Part shown: one piece after another, positions 1 through 8,453 of the stretch
Layout: each line of letters starts with the position of its first letter
Position numbering within the stretch: the stretch's first letter is position 1
Assembly (NCBI GenBank): GCA_025055835.1
Contig: JANWWR010000153.1
Location: 1-42,130 of the forward strand
Source: Gemmatales bacterium
Lineage (GTDB): Bacteria; Planctomycetota; Planctomycetia; Gemmatales; HRBIN36
Length of the DNA: 42,130 nt
Direction: 5' to 3'
Notes under the pieces: generated by a model
Databases searched by the model: none
What the model was told of the DNA's origin: nothing
The model's input: only the letters and a program-made list of their open reading frames with translations
Position numbers and translations under genes: made by a program

Positions 1-1
1 A

Positions 2-2485
2 CTGGTCGGCGTCGGCCTGTTGCTCGTCCTCTGGGGTGTCCGGATGGTTCTGGAACGCCGACCTCTTTTGCGACGGACACCGTTTTTGACCGTGCTGGCT
101 GCCTGGTTCGCCCTGGGAGTCGTGCAGATCATTCCCCTGCCGCCGGTCCTTCTGCGGATGCTCTCTCCGGAAACCGTCCGCCTTTACGACGCCCTGCTTC
201 CCACCGAACCGGAGACTCTGAGCAACAGCGAAGAAGTGCGGCCTCCCCTGGAACGCGGCAAGACGCTGAGCGTCTATCCCGGGGCGACCCGGCGTTTTCT
301 CCTAAGACTGTTGGCCCTGCTCGCTTTGTTTGCCGTGGTCCAAGAGAACGTCGCCTCCGAGGCGTCCCTGCGTCGGCTCACCATTGCTGCCACGATCAAC
401 GGCTTTGCCCTGGCCTTGCTGGCGCTGTTCCAATACTTCCGGGGTCCGCCCAATGTCATCTACGGCACGTTTACCGCCCCGGCGGAGGTCTTCGGCCCGT
501 TCGTCTGCCGCAATCACTTTCCGTTCTATCTCAACATGTGCATCGGTCTGGGCTTGGGCTGGCTGCTGAGCGTGCGGCGGGAGTATCACAATCTTGACCA
601 GCATCCGAACGTACCCCTGGCGGTGCTTCAGCAGCCGGAAGTGCTCTGGCTCGGCAGCGGCCTGGGGCTGATGGTCACCAGCGTGCTTTTGTCCCGCTCG
701 CGCGGCGGCATCGTGGCTCTGCTCCTGGCCACGGCAGGGGCAGGCTTCTTGCACCTGCTGTACAGTCGCCAACGCTCGCGCCTCGATCTTCCCGTGGTAA
801 TAGGCGGCGTGGTACTGGCGTTGACGGCATGGTTCGGGTTCGATCTCGTCAACGACCGGCTGAAAACTGTGTGGATGGGCGAGGCCCTCCAGGAAACCCG
901 CGCCCCCCTGTGGTCCATGCTCTTCCCTCTGGTTCGGGACTTCCCCCTTTTCGGAACGGGACTGGGCACGTTCGAGGCGGTCGAGTCGCTGCATCGGCAA
1001 TCGCCGCGGGATGTCAACGTGCAGTACGAACACGCCCACAATGAGTATCTGGAAGCCTGGATCGAAGGGGGCCTGATCGGCCTCTTTCTTGTGACGGCGT
1101 TGGCCGGTTTGGCGGTGGCGTATGCCTATCGGGCCTATCGGCGTTACGTTCGGGAGGAAAGTGGGGGACTGATTCTCGGCGCAGCCTTGGCCCTGTTCAC
1201 CGTTGTCATCCACAGTTTCGGGGACTTCGGCATGCACATTCCCGCCATCGCCGTGTTGGCAACCGTGATCGCTGCCCACCTCTCCGTGCTGGGAGCGAGC
1301 GAAGAACCGCGTCTCCAGCCGAATGCCACGACGGGTTGGCGGAACAAAGCGTGGTTGGTTCTCGGAGGATTCGTGATTCTCCTGGGGGTCTTGCTCGGCC
1401 TGGAAGGGTGGCGGACCTGGCGGGTACATTATCACCGCAGCATCGGCTATGCCTGGCTGGCCACGGATCGGCCCGACCGCTTCACCAAGGCATTCCCGCA
1501 TTTTGCCGAGGCGGCCCGCCTCGACCCGGACAAGGCCCGTCTTCATCTGGAGGCAAGCCGGGCTTACCTTTCCGCGGTGGAGGAGCAGACGCTGCCCATG
1601 GAATTGACTCAGGATTTGGGCCAGGCGGTCCCGTGGTTGAGCGTCGTCCTCTCCAGCTCGCCAGCGGACGCTCTGCTAAGCCCGACCGCTAATTCGCTTC
1701 TGACCAATGCCGTCTGGGAGCCGACGCTTGACGAGTTTGAAAACCATCTGCAAAGCACGCTGGTCGTTCCGGGACTGCGGCATCTGGTCCGTGCCCGAGA
1801 CCTGGCCCCGACGCAAGGCGCGCCCCATGTCCGCCTCGCCGCCAACCGCTCATTCTTCACCCAGGCCGATCCAGCCCAGCGCTACATCGAGCGGGCCATG
1901 CTCCTGATTCCAGTCGATCCCGAACTGTGGTACGTCGGCGGACTGGTCGCCCTGCTCGAAGATGACCGTGAGAAGGCGATCCAATGCTGGCACCGCAGCT
2001 TGGAACTGTCCGACGACTTCCTCGAAGACATCCTTGCTCGCTCCGTGGCGGCTTTCGGACTGGAAACCACCGCCGAGCGGATCGTTCCGGACGACCCCAA
2101 CCGCCTTCTCAAAGCAGCTGTTCTGCTTTACCCTGAACCAGAGCAGTCCCCGCAACGTCGAACTCTGTTCACGCGGGCATTGCAGATTCTCCAACAACGC
2201 TCGGAAGCCCTTTCCGCGGAAGAGCGTCACACCTTGGCGGAGCTTCATCGCGCCCTGGATCAGAAAGCCGACGCCCTGCGGACTCTTCGGGAGGCTTTGC
2301 AAAAACAACCAACCAATCTCCGCTGGCGGTTGACGTACGCCCGCTGGCTCCTGGAAGATGGGCAGTTGGAGGAAGCACGGGACGAGGTCCGGCAGATCCT
2401 TGACCAGCATCCGCGACATCGGGAGGCGGAACAGCTTCGGCAGGAGATCAGCGATCGTCGTCTTCGCGGCCAGCCGAATCCCTGA
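2..2485 (+). CDS. O-antigen ligase family membrane protein with TPR tail (5' end outside window)
   Basis: The frame is open to the left edge, so the true start lies outside the window. The first half is a polytopic membrane protein with many hydrophobic segments. It carries two hallmarks of the Wzy_C/O-antigen ligase family: an SRSRGG segment near residue 227 and HAHNEYLEAWIEGGLIGL near residue 338, the large-loop His/Asn region. After the last membrane segment (about residue 470) the protein becomes soluble, with repeating helical units of TPR type (for example PELWYVGGLVALLEDDREKA) up to the C-terminus. Family members polymerise or ligate surface glycans at the periplasmic face of the inner membrane; the TPR part probably binds a partner. 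The next gene starts 15 bp downstream. The family call is solid; the substrate is unknown. Confidence 0.82.
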   Translation: MVGVGLLLVLWGVRMVLERRPLLRRTPFLTVLAAWFALGVVQIIPLPPVLLRMLSPETVRLYDALLPTEPETLSNSEEVRPPLERGKTLSVYPGATRRFLLRLLALLALFAVVQENVASEASLRRLTIAATINGFALALLALFQYFRGPPNVIYGTFTAPAEVFGPFVCRNHFPFYLNMCIGLGLGWLLSVRREYHNLDQHPNVPLAVLQQPEVLWLGSGLGLMVTSVLLSRSRGGIVALLLATAGAGFLHLLYSRQRSRLDLPVVIGGVVLALTAWFGFDLVNDRLKTVWMGEALQETRAPLWSMLFPLVRDFPLFGTGLGTFEAVESLHRQSPRDVNVQYEHAHNEYLEAWIEGGLIGLFLVTALAGLAVAYAYRAYRRYVREESGGLILGAALALFTVVIHSFGDFGMHIPAIAVLATVIAAHLSVLGASEEPRLQPNATTGWRNKAWLVLGGFVILLGVLLGLEGWRTWRVHYHRSIGYAWLATDRPDRFTKAFPHFAEAARLDPDKARLHLEASRAYLSAVEEQTLPMELTQDLGQAVPWLSVVLSSSPADALLSPTANSLLTNAVWEPTLDEFENHLQSTLVVPGLRHLVRARDLAPTQGAPHVRLAANRSFFTQADPAQRYIERAMLLIPVDPELWYVGGLVALLEDDREKAIQCWHRSLELSDDFLEDILARSVAAFGLETTAERIVPDDPNRLLKAAVLLYPEPEQSPQRRTLFTRALQILQQRSEALSAEERHTLAELHRALDQKADALRTLREALQKQPTNLRWRLTYARWLLEDGQLEEARDEVRQILDQHPRHREAEQLRQEISDRRLRGQPNP

Positions 2486-2500
2486 ACCGACCCTGGATTC

Positions 2501-3343
2501 ATGGAACCGCTCATTGCCCGGTCTATCTTCAGCACTGCCACGGGTTACATCCGTCGCGGCGGCTTTGCCTGGACGTGCAACCCCTACGTCGGCTGCACGT
2601 TCGGCTGCTCGTACTGTTACGCGATGTTCCTTCCGCAGAACCGTCGGCCCAAGGAACAATGGGGACGCTGGCTCCAGGCTAAGATGAATGCTGTGGAATT
2701 GGCCCGCCGCGAAGCCCCGCGTCTGGCTGGTCAGACGCTCTACCTCTCCAGTGTCACCGATCCCTACCTGCCTCTCGAAGGCCGATTGAAACTGACGCGC
2801 GGCATCCTCGAAGCTCTGCTGCCCCATCAACCGCGCTTGCTGGTGCAAACGCGGGGGCCTTTGGTCGTTCGAGATGCCGATCTGCTAGCGCAGTTCCGCT
2901 CCGTGCGGGTCAACATGTCGATCCCGACCGACAGCGAACCAGTGCGTCGGTTGTTCGAACCGAAAGCCCCGCCGCTGGAGCGCCGTTGGGAGGCCCTTGC
3001 CCGCTTGCGGCGAGCCGGCATCGCCATCGGCATCTGCGTCACTCCCATGCTGCCACTCGAGGATCCCGAAGGCTTCGTCGAACGGCTCTGCGCTTTCGAT
3101 CCCGATGTGCTCGTGGTCCAGGACTTCCACGACGCCCACGGCTGCTTCGGGGCTGACACCGGGCCACAGGCCCGCCGCCTGCTTGCCCAGCTGCCCTGGA
3201 CGGGTGACGACTACCGCGCCGTCCATGCCATGCTGGCGTGTCGGCGAACTGTGTATGAAGGCGAAGCGGGATTCTTCCCGCCGCCCGCAGTCTCGACGCC
3301 AGCCTTCCATCCGGCAACCGATCCCGTTCCAGTGCGACCCTGA
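2501..3343 (+). CDS. SPL-family radical SAM protein
   Basis: This 280-residue protein has a cysteine cluster C32-x3-C36-x2-C39 (CTFGCSYC), the radical S-adenosylmethionine 4Fe-4S motif. The preceding TCNPYVGC resembles the spore-photoproduct-lyase-like group (Rv2578c type). A later LYLSSVTDPYLPLE segment is also typical of that group. True spore photoproduct lyase repairs thymine dimers, but most non-sporulating homologues have no established substrate, so repair activity should not be assumed. The ATG at 2501 follows the upstream stop by 15 bp, suggesting co-transcription. No second cysteine cluster is seen. The class call is firm, the reaction unknown. Confidence 0.82.
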   Translation: MEPLIARSIFSTATGYIRRGGFAWTCNPYVGCTFGCSYCYAMFLPQNRRPKEQWGRWLQAKMNAVELARREAPRLAGQTLYLSSVTDPYLPLEGRLKLTRGILEALLPHQPRLLVQTRGPLVVRDADLLAQFRSVRVNMSIPTDSEPVRRLFEPKAPPLERRWEALARLRRAGIAIGICVTPMLPLEDPEGFVERLCAFDPDVLVVQDFHDAHGCFGADTGPQARRLLAQLPWTGDDYRAVHAMLACRRTVYEGEAGFFPPPAVSTPAFHPATDPVPVRP

Positions 3344-3417
3344 CGCGGCATCAGCGCTCTGCTCCCTCTTCACCGAATTGTTACACTGAAGGTAGCGGAA
3401 TCTTCACAGGGGGGAGT

Positions 3418-4653
3418 ATGAGTCAACGACGTGTCGGCATCTGGTTGATCGGAGCGTTCGGCGGGGTCGGAACCACGGTGGCGGTGGGCCTGTCGGCCCT
3501 GCGGCGAGGCTTGGCTGAGCCGATTGGGCTGACAACGGCGTTGCCACTGTTTTCCAAGCTTGATCTCGATGATGTCTCGGCCTTCGAGGTCGGCGGCCAC
3601 GACATTCGACGCACGGACTTTTTCCAGAGCGTCCGTGAATTTCAGCACCGCGCTCGGGTCTTTCCACCCGAGCTCATCGAACCTTGCCGGGATGACCTGC
3701 TTCGCTGGTCGGCCAACGTCCGGCCCGGCACGATCTTCAACAGCGGCCCGACCATCGCTCGGCTCGCCGATCTGCCCGAAGTCCGCCCCACAGAGTCGCC
3801 CCGCGCCGCCATCGACCGCATCCAGGCCGACTTGAATGCTTTCCGCCGGGAGAATCGTCTCGATCAACTCGTGGTCGTCAACGTCGCCTCGACCGAACCG
3901 CCGTTCCCGCTGACCGAAGCGCATCAAAGCCTCGACCGCTTCGAGGCTGCCTGCCGGGTCAAGGACCATCCACCGCTGCTGCCCGCTTCCGGCCTGTACG
4001 CCCTGGCCGCCCTCGATCTTGGACTGCCCTATGTCAATTTCACCCCGTCGCTCGGGGCCTCTTTCCCCGCCGCCCTGGAACTGGCCGAGCGGCGGAAGGC
4101 CGTCGTCGCCGGGCAGGACGGCAAGACTGGTGAAACCCTGCTGAAAACCGTGCTGGCCCCGATGTTCCAGAAACGGCATCTGCGGGTGCTCAGCTGGGTC
4201 GGGCACAACATCTTCGGCAACCGCGACGGCGTCGTGCTCAATGATCCCGAGAATAAAGCGAGCAAGATTCGCACCAAAGACCAGGTCGTTTCCTCGATTC
4301 TCGGCTACAAGCCGCAGACGCACGTCTCCATCGAGTACATCGAATCGCTCGACGACTGGAAGACCGCCTGGGACCACATCCACTTCGAGGGCTTCCTCGG
4401 CACGCGGATGGTGATGCAGTTCACCTGGCAGGGCTGCGATTCGCTCCTGGCGGCTCCCCTGGTCATTGATCTGGCTCGGCTCGCTCTGCACGCCCAGCGG
4501 CGCGGCGAAGTCGGCGCTCTGCACTACCTCGCCTGCTTCTGGAAGAATCCGATGGGTGTCCAGGAGCACGACTTTTTCAAACAATTCGCCCTGCTGGAGC
4601 AGTACGTCGAACAAGTTGCTTCCGAGCGGGTGGCACCGGCGGTTGGGTCATGA
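3418..4653 (+). CDS. Inositol-3-phosphate synthase (myo-inositol-1-phosphate synthase)
   Basis: This 411-residue protein starts with a Rossmann NAD-binding segment (GIWLIGAFGGVGTT, residues 7-20). It has the C-terminal Inos-1-P synthase core, including DQVVSSILGY, HVSIEYI and FTWQGCDSLLAAPLVIDL. The enzyme converts glucose-6-phosphate to inositol-3-phosphate, using NAD as a recycled cofactor in the cytoplasm; this is the first committed step to inositol and inositol lipids. The ATG follows a strong GGGGGG-AG ribosome site (bases 3410-3417). The stop overlaps the next start by 4 bp (ATGA at 4650-4653), so the TIM-barrel gene behind it should be translationally coupled. The family is confident; the end product in this organism is not known. 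Confidence 0.88.
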   Translation: MSQRRVGIWLIGAFGGVGTTVAVGLSALRRGLAEPIGLTTALPLFSKLDLDDVSAFEVGGHDIRRTDFFQSVREFQHRARVFPPELIEPCRDDLLRWSANVRPGTIFNSGPTIARLADLPEVRPTESPRAAIDRIQADLNAFRRENRLDQLVVVNVASTEPPFPLTEAHQSLDRFEAACRVKDHPPLLPASGLYALAALDLGLPYVNFTPSLGASFPAALELAERRKAVVAGQDGKTGETLLKTVLAPMFQKRHLRVLSWVGHNIFGNRDGVVLNDPENKASKIRTKDQVVSSILGYKPQTHVSIEYIESLDDWKTAWDHIHFEGFLGTRMVMQFTWQGCDSLLAAPLVIDLARLALHAQRRGEVGALHYLACFWKNPMGVQEHDFFKQFALLEQYVEQVASERVAPAVGS

Positions 4654-5507
4654 AGCTGGCCTTCAGCAGCAACGCCTACTTGCGATTTCCATTCGCCGAA
4701 GCGGCCCGACGCATCGCCGCGTTGGGCTATCGGGGCATCGAGATCATGGCCGACGTGCCTCATGCCTGGCCGGCGTTTCTCCTCAACGAGCAGAAGGCCG
4801 CCATTCGGGCTGCTTTGGAGCAGAACCGCTTGAGCATCGCCAACATCAATGCCTTCATGATGAACGCGATCAGCGATCCTCGGCAACGCTACTGGCATCC
4901 GTCGTGGATCGAACCGTACGAACCCTACCGCCGGGTCCGCATCGAACACACGCTTCGCAGTCTCGATCTGGCTCGTGACCTTGGCTCGCCTTGCATCACC
5001 ACGGAACCCGGCGGACCGCTTGAACCCGGACAACGCTGGCAGGAGGGACTTTCCCGCTTCGTTGAGGCACTCAAGCCCGTGGCCGAACACGCGGAGAAGG
5101 TCGGCGTGAAACTGCTCGTCGAACCGGAACCGGGGCTTCTCGTCGAAAACGTCGAACAGTCCGAAGCGCTCATGGCCGAGATGGCCGACTACCCTGCGGT
5201 CGGGCTGAACTTCGACATCGGTCACTTCTTCTGCGTCGGCGAGGATCTTCCGAAGGCGGTGCGTCGGCTGGCCCGGCACATCGGCCACGTTCACCTGGAG
5301 GACATAGCCGCGGATCGGGTTCACTTCCACCGGGTTCCCGGCGAGGGAGCCATTGACTTTCCCGGCGTTCTGGAAGCCTTGCGACAAATCGGTTACGACG
5401 GTTGGGTGACGGTCGAACTGTATCCGTACATTGACGATCCCGATGCCGCCGCCCGTCAGGCTCGGGAGCACGTCCTGGGCCTGTGCGGGCATCTGTTCGA
5501 GGCGTGA
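4650..5507 (+). CDS. Sugar phosphate isomerase/epimerase, TIM barrel (AP endonuclease 2 fold)
   Basis: A 285-residue xylose-isomerase-like barrel. The usual metal-binding set can be read in order: a Glu in LLVEPEPG, Asp and His in LNFDIGHFF, His in GHVHLED, and Glu in VTVELYPY. It should therefore bind a divalent metal and isomerise or epimerise a sugar or cyclitol phosphate. It is coupled by ATGA overlap to the upstream inositol-3-phosphate synthase and by GTGA overlap to the downstream MlaE-like gene, which suggests an inositol-derived substrate. A similar barrel, EboE, accompanies inositol synthase genes in ebo clusters, but the other ebo genes are not seen here. The fold is certain; the substrate is inferred from context. 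Confidence 0.82.
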   Translation: MKLAFSSNAYLRFPFAEAARRIAALGYRGIEIMADVPHAWPAFLLNEQKAAIRAALEQNRLSIANINAFMMNAISDPRQRYWHPSWIEPYEPYRRVRIEHTLRSLDLARDLGSPCITTEPGGPLEPGQRWQEGLSRFVEALKPVAEHAEKVGVKLLVEPEPGLLVENVEQSEALMAEMADYPAVGLNFDIGHFFCVGEDLPKAVRRLARHIGHVHLEDIAADRVHFHRVPGEGAIDFPGVLEALRQIGYDGWVTVELYPYIDDPDAAARQAREHVLGLCGHLFEA

Positions 5508-6268
5508 CCGTGGCACCGTTGAGCGAGGTCCTGGAGCGTGTCGGCAGGTTCCTGGCCTTCACGGGGCAATGTGTGATCGTGTTGCCCTCGGCCTTTGTCC
5601 GTCCCCTGGCCGTCTGGCAGCAACTCTACGGCGCTCTGGTGGGCACGCTGCCGCTGGTCCTCGTGGCCGGTTGCACCATCGGCATCGTCTCCTGGCTCCA
5701 GCTTCGCAGCCTGCTGTCCATGTTCAACAGCGAAACGCTTTTGCCCAGCGCCTTGACACTGGGCACGGTGCGCGGACTGGGGCCGGTCATTGCCGGGCTG
5801 ATCGCCGCCGGTCGCATCGCTTCCGGCATCGGCGCGGAACTCGGCTCCCAGCGAATCTCGGAGCAGATCGACGCCTTGAGCATCCTCGGCCTGTCGCCAT
5901 TGCGACGCCTGGTTGCTCCCCGTGTGCTGGCCTGCATGATCGCCCTTCCGCTTTTGACCCTGTTTACTGACTATCTCGCGGTCCTCAGCAGCTACGTCGC
6001 CGAGGCCATCGGCGGCACCATGACCTGGCCGCAGTATCGCCTTGAAGCCATTCGCTACCTCTACATGCGGGACGCCTTGTTTTCGACACTGAAAACCAGC
6101 GTGTACGGTTTCTGGATCGCCGTCAGCGGCTGCTGGTGGGGACTGGAGACGACGGAAGGCACCGAGGGGGTCGGCAAGGCAGCCACCCGGGCCGTGGTGC
6201 TGGCCACCGTTCTCGTTCTCGTCTCGGACGTGTTTCTTGTTCGGTTGGAGCAGTTGATTCCTGATTGA
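5504..6268 (+). CDS. MlaE-family ABC transporter permease (phospholipid transport)
   Basis: About 254 residues. The start is either GTG 5504, overlapping the previous stop as GTGA, or GTG 5510. The MlaE signature is clear: LGTVRGLGPVIAGLIAAGRI followed by GAELGSQRISEQIDAL, the cytoplasmic coupling region contacting the ATPase, with about five membrane segments around it. MlaE permeases move phospholipid or other lipids between inner and outer membranes together with an MlaF ATPase and an MCE-domain MlaD protein. Neither partner is encoded next to it here, because the following gene is convergent. Coupling to inositol synthase and a sugar isomerase is unusual and suggests a lipid with an inositol-type head group, though this is inference. 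Confidence 0.85.
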   Translation: MTVAPLSEVLERVGRFLAFTGQCVIVLPSAFVRPLAVWQQLYGALVGTLPLVLVAGCTIGIVSWLQLRSLLSMFNSETLLPSALTLGTVRGLGPVIAGLIAAGRIASGIGAELGSQRISEQIDALSILGLSPLRRLVAPRVLACMIALPLLTLFTDYLAVLSSYVAEAIGGTMTWPQYRLEAIRYLYMRDALFSTLKTSVYGFWIAVSGCWWGLETTEGTEGVGKAATRAVVLATVLVLVSDVFLVRLEQLIPD

Positions 6269-6288
6269 GAGGTGTGCCGCTCCCTGGC

Positions 6289-6351
6289 GGTCGCGGCTCT
6301 GAATGATTAGGTCGCGGTTCTGAATGATGGGGTCGCGGCTCTAAATGAGGA
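6289..6351. repeat. Three tandem 21-bp repeats at a convergent gene junction
   Basis: Three directly adjacent 21-bp units lie at 6289-6309, 6310-6330 and 6331-6351. Each begins GGTCGCGG(C/T)TCT and continues (G/A)AATGA; most differences are in the last two or three bases. The array occupies the space between the MlaE-like gene (plus) and the glycosyltransferase gene (minus). The last unit contains the stop codon of the minus-strand gene. No hairpin typical of an intrinsic terminator is seen in it. Confidence 0.9.
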
Positions 6352-8128
6352 GGCGAAGATGCGCCAGGGCGATCCCGTCTTGAACAAGTCGGCGATGCAG
6401 TTCGACGAGGACCATGGGATCGCCTTGCTCATCGTTTAGCGAAATCGCCGTCGCCACCTCCCAGCCGCCGTGTTGCGTCACTTCCTCGAACTCACGCCGC
6501 TGCAAGATGCACCAGACCGGCCCCTCGTTTCTGGGCAGATCCTCAAACCGCTGGAGCCGAACGACCGGCCTGCCGTAATAGAACATGATGCCCTCGTCCT
6601 TGAGCAGAAATACGTACAGCTTCTTGCCGATGGGGACATGCTCGGCGAGGATGGCTGCCTTTTCCCGCGGCTGTCGGCCGTGATTGCGAATGGGAACATA
6701 AAGATGGACGAAGGCCAGCTTCACGATCACCCAGCTAAGCAGGAAGGCCATCAACACCCGACCGTTGCGGCCTTGACGGAGCGTTTGCAACCCTGCCACG
6801 GCGATCCAGCAACCGATTCCACCGAGCAACACCACGAGCCACCAAAGCGTCATTGGCAAGAGTTGGAAGCCGATCAACGAACCTGAAATTGCTCCCACGG
6901 CAAAGACCGCGAGACTCAAGGCAGCGTAGCGTCCGAACCATTTGGCTTGCATTTCGCTGAACCGCCCCTGGACAAACGCCAGCCACGCCAACGCCGCCAA
7001 TCCGGTCATGCCGGTAAACAGCGGGAAACTGTGCCGCGTCGCATGGTCGGGCAGGATCGTCCACAGGATGACGTTCGGCCACGTCCAGCAGTGCATAGCC
7101 TGGACCAGGCGACGTCCTCGTTCATCCCATAACTGGAGGAAACCAGGAAGCAATGTCGCCAAGGCGAAGCCGGACCAGGGCAGATTCACCGCCAAGAGTT
7201 TGAACGGATGCAGGAGCGTTTCGCCGATCTGCTCGCCGACGCTGCCCAGATGATGGCTGTGGGACAGTCGCGGCAGGGCTTCGTTGCGAACCGTCGTGTA
7301 AAAGGTTTCCCAACCGACCTGGTTGACGACCAAGACGACCCAGCCCAGACATATGCCGGCTCCCAGACACGCTGCCGTCAGGTGTCGCCACGAGAAGAGC
7401 AGCAGCGGGCGTCGTCGCCAGATGAGAAACGGAATCGCTGCGGCATAAAAGAACGCTGGGGCGGTCCATTTCGTCAACACTCCCCCGGCCACGCACAGCA
7501 GGGCCAGCAGCCACCAGAACCAGGCCGCCATCGCCGATGATTCATTCCTGCCGGCCTCCTCCGCTTCGACGGCACGGAAGAAGAACAGCAGCGCTGCTCC
7601 GACCCAAAACACCTGGAGCATGTCGATCTCGGCCGCGGCAGCTTTGTCGAGCCAGAGCATGGAGCATGGTGCAATGGCCGCTGCGATCAGCCCGCCGAGC
7701 CGACCGACGTTGCGAGCAAAGTACCAGTACAGAAGCACCATCAAAAGGGTGGCGGACAAGGCCGAGGGCAAACGGGCTGTCCACTCGACGACTTCGCCGC
7801 GCAGCCAACTTGCCGCGGCAATGGCTGCGTACATCCCGGGCGGCTTGGTCAGCAGAGGCTCACCGTAGAGCCGAGGCACGATCCAATCGCCGTTGCGCAG
7901 CATCTCGGCTCCGATGATCGCTCGCAGAGCCTCGGTGCGGTACAACTCACCGACATGAAGCCCATGCCAGCAGAGCGCAGCGGCCCAGGCGAGGATCAGA
8001 AGCAGACAGACGATTGCCGACCGGGTCGGATCGAAGGACCGATGCGACGGCGTCAGGAGCCTCGGGAAGATGATTCGCCGAGGAACGATGCCGGCCGAGA
8101 CGGGAGACAATCGAGGACCGACGGCCAT
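6341..8128 (-). CDS. ArnT-like glycosyltransferase family 39 membrane protein
   Basis: A 595-residue polytopic membrane protein of the GT39/PMT-2 fold. After a first hydrophobic helix comes ELYRTEALRAIIGAEMLRNG and then PRLYGEPLLTKPPGMYA, the periplasmic loop block of ArnT-like transferases that take sugar from a polyprenyl phosphate donor. Many further membrane helices follow, then a soluble C-terminal domain of about 110 residues. The start at 8128 (fifth codon after an upstream ATG at 8143) is preferred because a GGAGG sits 8 nt before it. The stop codon falls inside the third 21-bp repeat, so the last residues may be recent. The substrate cannot be deduced; lipid A-like or glycoprotein targets are possible. 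Confidence 0.82.
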   Translation of the reverse strand: MAVGPRLSPVSAGIVPRRIIFPRLLTPSHRSFDPTRSAIVCLLLILAWAAALCWHGLHVGELYRTEALRAIIGAEMLRNGDWIVPRLYGEPLLTKPPGMYAAIAAASWLRGEVVEWTARLPSALSATLLMVLLYWYFARNVGRLGGLIAAAIAPCSMLWLDKAAAAEIDMLQVFWVGAALLFFFRAVEAEEAGRNESSAMAAWFWWLLALLCVAGGVLTKWTAPAFFYAAAIPFLIWRRRPLLLFSWRHLTAACLGAGICLGWVVLVVNQVGWETFYTTVRNEALPRLSHSHHLGSVGEQIGETLLHPFKLLAVNLPWSGFALATLLPGFLQLWDERGRRLVQAMHCWTWPNVILWTILPDHATRHSFPLFTGMTGLAALAWLAFVQGRFSEMQAKWFGRYAALSLAVFAVGAISGSLIGFQLLPMTLWWLVVLLGGIGCWIAVAGLQTLRQGRNGRVLMAFLLSWVIVKLAFVHLYVPIRNHGRQPREKAAILAEHVPIGKKLYVFLLKDEGIMFYYGRPVVRLQRFEDLPRNEGPVWCILQRREFEEVTQHGGWEVATAISLNDEQGDPMVLVELHRRLVQDGIALAHLRLLI

Positions 8129-8268
8129 GAGGGCAGCCTCCATGCCGCTTGACTTTCAAAAGCGAATGCATGGTAAATCCGTCTCCGCGGGGCGGCAATC
8201 CCGACTGGCAGAGCGTTGCTCGGTCTCGAAAGGCGTTTGCGTCGCCGTAAGCGAGGTAAAGATCGAAC

Positions 8269-8297
8269 TTGACCGGGTTGGACTGTTTGGCTAAGAT
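8269..8297 (+). promoter_or_regulatory. Sigma70-type promoter for ispE
   Basis: A TTGACC (-35) at 8269-8274, a 17-bp spacer, and TAAGAT (-10) at 8292-8297. It lies about 155 bp upstream of the ispE start in the 325-bp gap between divergent genes. Spacing is ideal and both hexamers are close to consensus. Confidence 0.55.
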
Positions 8298-8326
8298 TCG
8301 CCCCGCAGCATACGAAGTGCAACTGG

Positions 8327-8355
8327 AGAATACCGCGGCAGCCGGGGCCGCTCAA
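8327..8355 (-). promoter_or_regulatory. Candidate promoter for the glycosyltransferase gene
   Basis: Read on the minus strand: TTGAGC (8355-8350), 17-bp spacer, TATTCT (8332-8327). It would give a leader of about 190 nt. It lies downstream of the plus-strand ispE promoter, so the two transcripts would overlap at their 5' ends. The hexamers match moderately and no other evidence exists. Confidence 0.35.
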
Positions 8356-8366
8356 CCCGGCGGCCA

Positions 8367-8394
8367 ACCCGTAGAAAAAAGGATTTTTCCGGGT
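8367..8394 (+). other. Bulged hairpin in the ispE leader
   Basis: ACCCG (8367-8371), a TA bulge, GAAAAA (8374-8379), loop AGGA, TTTTTC (8384-8389) and CGGGT (8390-8394) form an 11-bp stem. It sits between the ispE promoter and start codon. The A/T block inside a GC-rich genome is striking. It is not a standard terminator, because no U-run follows the stem. Confidence 0.4.
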
Positions 8395-8453
8395 CATGAT
8401 CTCATCGGCTCTGGCTCAAGGAATGAGCGTTCTCCTCTCAGCCCATCATTCGG

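Noticed and set aside
3370-4614. Long minus-strand frame opposite the inositol synthase gene
   Set aside because: Third-position GC bias creates long antisense frames; it has no recognisable motif, while the plus strand encodes a known family.
5504-6268. Complete Mla transport operon
   Set aside because: Only the permease is present; no ATPase or MCE-domain gene occurs in the window.
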